DNA from: RGIG8597 sp050872545
Lineage (GTDB): Bacteria > Spirochaetota > GWE2-31-10
DNA: 10,348 bases
Assembly (NCBI GenBank): GCA_050872545.1
Contig: JBNMHA010000080.1
Coordinates: forward strand, 1 to 10,348
Reading direction: 5' to 3'
Shown: positions 6,591 through 10,348 of the stretch, piece by piece
Numbering within the stretch: position 1 is the first letter of the stretch
How the letters are laid out: every line of letters begins with the position of its first letter
Program-made: the position numbers and the translations under genes
The notes under the pieces: generated by a model
What the model was told of the DNA's origin: nothing
What the model saw: only the letters and a program-made list of their open reading frames with translations
Database searches by the model: none

Positions 6591-7829
6591 ATGCAGCGAT
6601 TTATCATCCTTACGACATTACTTTTTACATTCAATCTTTTTTCACAGGAAAGCTTTATTTTTGAACAATACAACACACCGTTTGTGTTTGATCTCGAATT
6701 TCAATGTTACGGAAAAAAAGTTCTTCTTACTTGGAAAAATCCCGACAATTTTCACGACAATCTGATTATCTATCGCAGCAGAAGTTACATTTCAAACTTA
6801 CAGAATGCAGAAAGAATTGCACGACTAACGAATGGTGAAAATAAGTTTATTGATAATGTTGAATCAGGAAATTATTATTACGCTGTTCTGATAGAAGACA
6901 AACATGAAAGCAATAAAATTTATATGCTGTTTATTCCATATAGAAACATCACTGCAAAACCAGTCATTTTGACTGAAGAGAATAACATAAAACTGACTTC
7001 AATAAAGGCATATACAGACCGCAATATTAATATTAATTGGGATTTCACGACATTTGACAAAGATGCAACTGATAAATTGGCTTACATTTTCCGCAGTACT
7101 GTTCCGATTGAAAATGAAGAAGCTTTTGAAAACGCCGTATTTGCATTAAAAACAAATTTGCATGACAGAAATGCAGTCGATTCGGCAAACGAAAATATTC
7201 CATACTATTATTATATCTGGATAGAGGGAAGTATCCCGGTTTTTCTTCCGGATGTAACTTATACGACAAAAGCTTGCTGCGCCGATACCGAAAGAAAATT
7301 TTTGCAGCAGAAAGAAGAACTGAAATTTACTCCGCTGCCGCTTTTAGTATTCCGCCGAGATCCGCTTACCGGGAATAAATTAAATAGAAGTGAACTTGAA
7401 AATATTCAAAATAGAGATAATAAGCTGACTGATTTCACAAAAGGCTTGCATAAAAAATGGTCTTCCAATCAGAAAAAAATTGATACAGAATACCGTAAAA
7501 ATTGCAATGAGCAGCTTTCTTTTACTTTCTTAAAAGATGAAGAAATCTACACTCCGCCTTTTTATAAAGATAAATACGAAAATATACAAAAACTTCTACG
7601 CAGCAAAGATTACAAAACAGCCGAAAAGGAACTGGAAAGTTTATTATCAGCTGGACTGCCGAAGCAATTTTATGAACGCATAAATTATTACTTAGGAATG
7701 ATAAATTATTGCTTAGGCGATTTTTACAACAGTTATTTATATCTAAACAGTACATCGGCAGACATCAACAAAATCGCACTTCCTTATCTTCAGTCTTTAT
7801 CTTATAAAATTTATGACACATTAAAATAA
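6591..7829 (+). CDS. Exported protein of unknown function, Fn3-like and TPR-like parts
   Basis: 412 residues; I do not recognise the family. MQRFIILTTLLFTFNLFSQE is a standard signal peptide without a lipobox cysteine, so the mature protein, starting near residue 19, is probably periplasmic or surface exposed. Residues about 34-101 look like a fibronectin-III-type beta sandwich (VLLTWKNPDN..LIIYRS..YYYAVLI), and about 132-226 like a second, divergent one (ININWDFT..IPYYYYIWIEGS). A polar, Lys/Asn-rich middle follows. The C-terminus (about 325-408: NIQKLLRSKDYKTAEKELES, then YYLGMINYCLGDFYNSYLYL) resembles TPR helical pairs, suggesting protein binding. Start choice: the frame opens at a TTG at 6558 inside the terminator stem; the ATG at 6591 puts the signal peptide right at the N-terminus. 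No Shine-Dalgarno site precedes that ATG, which is odd for this window. It lies between the topoisomerase terminator and the antiporter gene, 83 nt from the latter, so it may be single or lead the antiporter. Confidence 0.8.
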   Translation: MQRFIILTTLLFTFNLFSQESFIFEQYNTPFVFDLEFQCYGKKVLLTWKNPDNFHDNLIIYRSRSYISNLQNAERIARLTNGENKFIDNVESGNYYYAVLIEDKHESNKIYMLFIPYRNITAKPVILTEENNIKLTSIKAYTDRNININWDFTTFDKDATDKLAYIFRSTVPIENEEAFENAVFALKTNLHDRNAVDSANENIPYYYYIWIEGSIPVFLPDVTYTTKACCADTERKFLQQKEELKFTPLPLLVFRRDPLTGNKLNRSELENIQNRDNKLTDFTKGLHKKWSSNQKKIDTEYRKNCNEQLSFTFLKDEEIYTPPFYKDKYENIQKLLRSKDYKTAEKELESLLSAGLPKQFYERINYYLGMINYCLGDFYNSYLYLNSTSADINKIALPYLQSLSYKIYDTLK

Positions 7830-7912
7830 TACTAACTTTTACTTTTCAAAAGATAAAAATATGGTTATAAAAATCCTCATATTCTGCTGATTTTAATGTA
7901 TGGGGCAAAAAT

Positions 7913-9352
7913 ATGATGTTACTGTTAGCACTGTTAATAATAATTGGAACATTTTCTACTAAAATCGCTACAAAATCAGGAATTCCGGCACTGTTGATAT
8001 TTCTTTCAATAGGTGTGATTTTTGGCAGCGATTTCCTAAATTTAATTAACTTTGATAATGCAAAATTAGCAGGACAAATCGCAAACATAGCATTGATATT
8101 TGTACTTTTTGAAAGTGGTTTTCAAACGAAGCAAGAAGAACTGCACGCTTACTGCGGTCCGTCAATGACGCTCGCTACTTTGGGTATCGCTGTAACTGCC
8201 GGAGTACTTGGCGGTCTTATTTACCTTATAATGCGTCCCGGCAACATTTTTTATTCATTGATGATAGGCACAATTATTTCATCTACAGATGCTTCTGCGG
8301 TGATGATGATATTCAGAAAAAATTCAATAAAAAGACGTGTTTCATCTACATTGGAAGTAGAATCAGCCGCTAATGACCCAGCCGCAATCTTGCTTACCAT
8401 GTTGATGATTCAACTAGTTTCTGGTCAAGCAGGCAGCAATATAGGCATTTTTTTACTTAGATTGACTTGGCAGTTGCTCGGTGGTTTGCTGGTAGGTTTC
8501 ATTTTTGGAAAAGTTGCCTGTATTTTATTTGATAATTTAAAATCGGAAAACAGAGGTTACTACTATGTCCTGATAATTGGAGTTTCAATTTTTATTTATT
8601 CATTGGCAGAATTGATAATGGCTAACGGTGTTATAGCAGTATTTTTTGCCGGTTACAAAATAGGAAACTCTCAATTTACTTACAAACGCGGAATCAGTTC
8701 TTTTCTTGAGGGCATTTCAACACTTTCTAATATGACAATATTCCTTATGCTTGGACTATTAGTTTCGCCAAAAGAACTGCAACATGTGTGGAAAGAGGGG
8801 ATATTAGTTGCCATTCTGATGATGTTTATAGCTCGTCCCGTTACGGTATTTTTATGTACGGCACCATTTAAATTTCAGTTTAAAGAAAAACTTCTTCTTT
8901 CTTGGGGGGGAATAAAAGGAGCTGTTCCTATTGTACTTTCAACATACCCGATGATTTACGGTTTAGACCAATCTCGACGAGTTTTTAACATAGTTTTCTT
9001 TGCCGTTGTGCTTTCGTGTGTTTTGCAGGGAACTACTATTACAGTATTTGCAAAATGGTTGAAACTTCTTGTTCCGCCAGTTCCACACTCTCCGTATTCA
9101 TTGGAATTATTGACAACCAGTCAAACTGATGTGGATATGTTTGAATTATCAATAGAAAAAAACGCAGCCTGCTGTAACAAGAAAATCATGGATTTGCACC
9201 TTCCGGATGAAGTTCTTATAACCTCAATTGTAAGAAATGATAAACTTATCTCACCTAAGGGAAATACAGAAATTCAAGATGATGATATTCTTTTCATATT
9301 GGCACCAGTTGCAAAAATAAAAGTAATTTCGCACTTATTAACCGGAAAATAG
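7913..9352 (+). CDS. CPA1 cation/proton antiporter, NhaP2/CvrA-like, with TrkA_C tail
   Basis: 479-residue inner-membrane antiporter, probably exchanging K+ (or Na+) for H+ to control cytoplasmic cation level, pH and volume. About a dozen hydrophobic segments fill residues 1-385. Family motifs: GIPALLIFLSIGVIFG (23-38), IALIFVLFESGF (59-70), STDASAV (124-130, Asp126), LEVESAANDPAAI (147-159, with the Asn154-Asp155 ion-site pair), FIARPVTVF (305-313) and WGGIKGAVPIVL (331-342). Residues about 405-475 form a TrkA_C/RCK_C-like cytoplasmic domain (DLHLPDEVLITSIVRNDKLI, then DDDILFILAP), as in E. coli NhaP2, which argues for K+/H+ exchange regulated by a ligand; the ion is inferred. It is shorter than NhaP2 (578), which has a further C-terminal domain. 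Start: GGGG at 7902-7905 lies 7 nt before ATG 7913; a second ATG follows directly and could also serve. Codons 331-333 contain a run of seven G. A strong terminator follows. Confidence 0.88.
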   Translation: MMLLLALLIIIGTFSTKIATKSGIPALLIFLSIGVIFGSDFLNLINFDNAKLAGQIANIALIFVLFESGFQTKQEELHAYCGPSMTLATLGIAVTAGVLGGLIYLIMRPGNIFYSLMIGTIISSTDASAVMMIFRKNSIKRRVSSTLEVESAANDPAAILLTMLMIQLVSGQAGSNIGIFLLRLTWQLLGGLLVGFIFGKVACILFDNLKSENRGYYYVLIIGVSIFIYSLAELIMANGVIAVFFAGYKIGNSQFTYKRGISSFLEGISTLSNMTIFLMLGLLVSPKELQHVWKEGILVAILMMFIARPVTVFLCTAPFKFQFKEKLLLSWGGIKGAVPIVLSTYPMIYGLDQSRRVFNIVFFAVVLSCVLQGTTITVFAKWLKLLVPPVPHSPYSLELLTTSQTDVDMFELSIEKNAACCNKKIMDLHLPDEVLITSIVRNDKLISPKGNTEIQDDDILFILAPVAKIKVISHLLTGK

Positions 9353-9376
9353 TAATTAATTGTTTTTGTTAATGTG

Positions 9377-9423
9377 AAGTGTATCCTTGAAGGTTGGAAA
9401 CGGCTTTTGGGATACATTTTTTT
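9377..9423 (+). terminator. Terminator of the antiporter gene
   Basis: TGTATCC (9380-9386) pairs perfectly with GGATACA (9410-9416), extended outward by a G-T and two A-T pairs, and is followed by T7 (9417-9423). It sits 25 nt after the antiporter stop. Confidence 0.8.
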
Positions 9424-9431
9424 GTTTCACA

Positions 9432-9476
9432 AGGGGACAGACCCTAATTCCGGAATGGGATTAGGGTCTGTCCCTT
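9432..9476. repeat. Long palindromic repeat (REP-like hairpin), copy 1
   Basis: GGGACAGACCCTAAT (9434-9448) is the exact reverse complement of ATTAGGGTCTGTCCC (9460-9474). The 15-bp stem continues inward (T-G, C-G, C-G) to a 5-nt loop and outward by a G-T and an A-T pair. It has no following T-tract, so it is not a standard terminator. The motif recurs at 9623-9640 and 9945-9956 beside a RAYT gene, which marks it as a REP-type repeat. Confidence 0.85.
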
Positions 9477-9536
9477 AGTGTTTAACGCGTCATTCTCGTG
9501 CTTAACATAGGAATCTGCACTGCATCTGTTGTTGCT

Positions 9537-9640
9537 GGTGTCAGACTTATATACTGAAATAGCATATAAAACAATCTCTTAGCTTGCTTTAGTATCTGTT
9601 TGGTTTTATTTATTCTAAACTAGAATTAGGGTCTGACACC
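9537..9640. repeat. Inverted pair of the related repeat, copy 2
   Basis: GGTGTCAGAC (9537-9546) and GTCTGACACC (9631-9640) are perfect 10-bp inverted copies separated by 84 nt. The right arm, GAATTAGGGTCTGACACC (9623-9640), shares 13 nt (GAATTAGGGTCTG) with the inverted left arm of copy 1 and differs only in its outer end (ACACC instead of TCCCC). Confidence 0.7.
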
Positions 9641-9880
9641 GTATATCCGCAAAACCAACATTTATTCCAAACTTAACAGACATGCATGAATAATAATTAT
9701 AAATAATCAGCGTATTTTTTTATAAAAAGAGTTTTATTTCGGAAAAGTAAGTCGTAGATAACAGAAATAGGAAGCTACAAGCGGCATTTTGAAATAAATT
9801 TGCAGACAGTTCACCAGCTTCTACTTAATGAATAAGCAGAATTTTAAGCATTTTACAAGAAAAGCTAGGCATAAAAATAC

Positions 9881-9912
9881 CGCAATTGAATAAAATTAGT
9901 AATTCAATTGTG
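9881..9912 (-). terminator. Possible weak terminator of the transposase gene
   Basis: CAATTGAAT (9883-9891) pairs with ATTCAATTG (9902-9910), extended by a G-T and a C-G pair, around a 10-nt loop. Read on the minus strand it lies about 50 nt after the transposase stop and is followed by a T-rich stretch (TATTTTTAT). The stem is almost all A-T, so it may be chance. Confidence 0.35.
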
Positions 9913-9944
9913 CTTAACTTCGGCTAAGTCACTTTTATCAGGTC

Positions 9945-9956
9945 AAGGTCTGTCCC
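9945..9956. repeat. Repeat copy 3, abutting the transposase stop codon
   Basis: AAGGTCTGTCCC shares GGTCTGTCCC with the right arm of copy 1. It ends 2 nt from the TAA of the minus-strand transposase (stop at 9961-9959). No inverted partner is visible nearby; it could lie beyond the right edge of the window. Confidence 0.7.
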
Positions 9957-9958
9957 TG

Positions 9959-10348
9959 TTAATCCAGCAAGTAATTTCCCTCGTCAATATCTTCCCAAAC
10001 CTCATAAAATGGGTAATCTTCGGCACGTTTCGCAAGCCCGGCGCGGACAGGATTTTCCTCGATATACACAAAAATGCGCACCAAATCGACAAGATTCTCG
10101 ATAATTCTGCTAAAAAATCTGTCCTTCCAAGCACTGCCCTCAAGATTGTAAGTCCGATTCACCCACTGCGTAAACCGCTGTTTGATGTACTTCATAATCT
10201 CGGAGAGATTCTCTCCGGCGGCAGGCTGAATCTCCAAGTGGAAATGTGTGTCCAAAATGCAGATGTTTTTTACTTTAAATTTAAACTTTTTCGCAGCAGC
10301 ATGAATCATCACCAGAAGCATCGCCTTGATTACCGGGTTTATCTTGAG
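9959..10348 (-). CDS. REP-associated tyrosine transposase (Y1/IS200-like), N-terminus missing
   Basis: 129 C-terminal residues are visible; the frame stays open to the right edge, nine codons beyond an internal ATG at 10321, so the start lies outside. Counting from the edge, THFHLEI (34-40) is the HUH metal-binding motif (His35, His37). LSEIMKYIKQRFTQWVNRTY (48-67) and GSAWKDRFFSRII (71-83) match the helix and Gly-x-x-Trp-x-x-Arg-Phe part of RAYT proteins, and YIEENPVRAGLAKRAEDYPF (95-114) matches their C-terminal stretch. RAYTs are single-strand nucleases thought to act on nearby REP palindromes, and such repeats lie just downstream. The catalytic tyrosine could not be assigned: at the position I expect it (Arg-Tyr-x-x) there is Phe59, which from memory is also seen in related Treponema-type members. 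G+C is about 47% over four hand-counted 60-nt lines, clearly above its neighbours, which suggests transfer. Confidence 0.85.
   Translation of the reverse strand, partial: LKINPVIKAMLLVMIHAAAKKFKFKVKNICILDTHFHLEIQPAAGENLSEIMKYIKQRFTQWVNRTYNLEGSAWKDRFFSRIIENLVDLVRIFVYIEENPVRAGLAKRAEDYPFYEVWEDIDEGNYLLD

Larger units (their letters stand above)
9353..9958. other. Gene-free region with RAYT-type repeats
   Basis: About 600 nt with no plausible gene on either strand; only ORFs of about 20 codons were seen. It contains the antiporter terminator and then three sites of a GGTCTG-core repeat family (9432-9476, 9537-9640 and 9945-9956), described separately. Between 9641 and 9880 I see only AT-rich sequence without recognisable structure. 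Confidence 0.7.

Noticed and set aside
7896..7916. Seven-codon mini ORF (ATG to TGA) overlapping the antiporter start, as a possible leader peptide
   Set aside because: No ribosome binding site precedes it and such short ORFs are frequent by chance. The GGGG inside it is better explained as the antiporter's own ribosome site.
9537..9640. Two GGTGTCAGAC-type arms as the start of a CRISPR array
   Set aside because: The arms are inverted rather than direct, only two are present, and no cas genes are near.
9943..10143. Second minus-strand ORF of 66 codons overlapping the transposase in another frame
   Set aside because: It overlaps a frame with clear HUH/RAYT motifs and has no recognisable features of its own.

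Overview
The window is AT-rich (roughly one third G+C by eye), densely coding DNA. It most likely comes from a spirochaete of the Treponema type; this is inference. Points in favour: a CUT1 sugar ABC permease, clear Shine-Dalgarno sites, a TTGACA/TATTAG promoter, and a RAYT transposase like those I remember from Treponema. The topoisomerase IV proteins resemble Bacteroidota ParE/ParC, but the permease, Shine-Dalgarno sites and promoter style argue against Bacteroidota as host.

Layout from left to right: (1) the C-terminal end of a MalG-type sugar ABC permease (+), ended by a strong, probably bidirectional hairpin terminator; (2) a convergent membrane-bound HAMP/SpoIIE-type PP2C phosphatase (-), whose start is best placed at 2293; (3) a gene-free, very AT-rich 450-nt divergent region with a good promoter pointing toward parE and leaving a leader of about 280 nt; (4) a tight parE-parC operon for topoisomerase IV, closed by a hairpin; (5) an exported protein of unknown function with two fibronectin-III-like segments and a C-terminal TPR-like helical part; (6) a CPA1-type K+/H+ (or Na+/H+) antiporter with a TrkA_C-like regulatory tail, closed by a good terminator; (7) about 535 nt without genes that carries several GGGTCTG-type palindromic repeats; (8) a REP-associated tyrosine (Y1/IS200-like) transposase (-), cut by the window edge.

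The left part is core genome: sugar uptake, a signalling phosphatase, chromosome decatenation and ion homeostasis. Parts 7 and 8 form a small mobile-element-related module: a RAYT gene with several copies of its presumed repeat, one of them 2 nt from its stop codon. I see no CRISPR array, tRNA, rRNA, prophage or defence system, and no convincing undescribed multi-gene system. The items most worth checking are the RAYT/repeat module, a G7 tract in the antiporter gene where loss of one G gives an immediate stop, the long leader of parE, the alanine at the quinolone-contact serine of ParC, and the uncharacterised exported Fn3/TPR protein.
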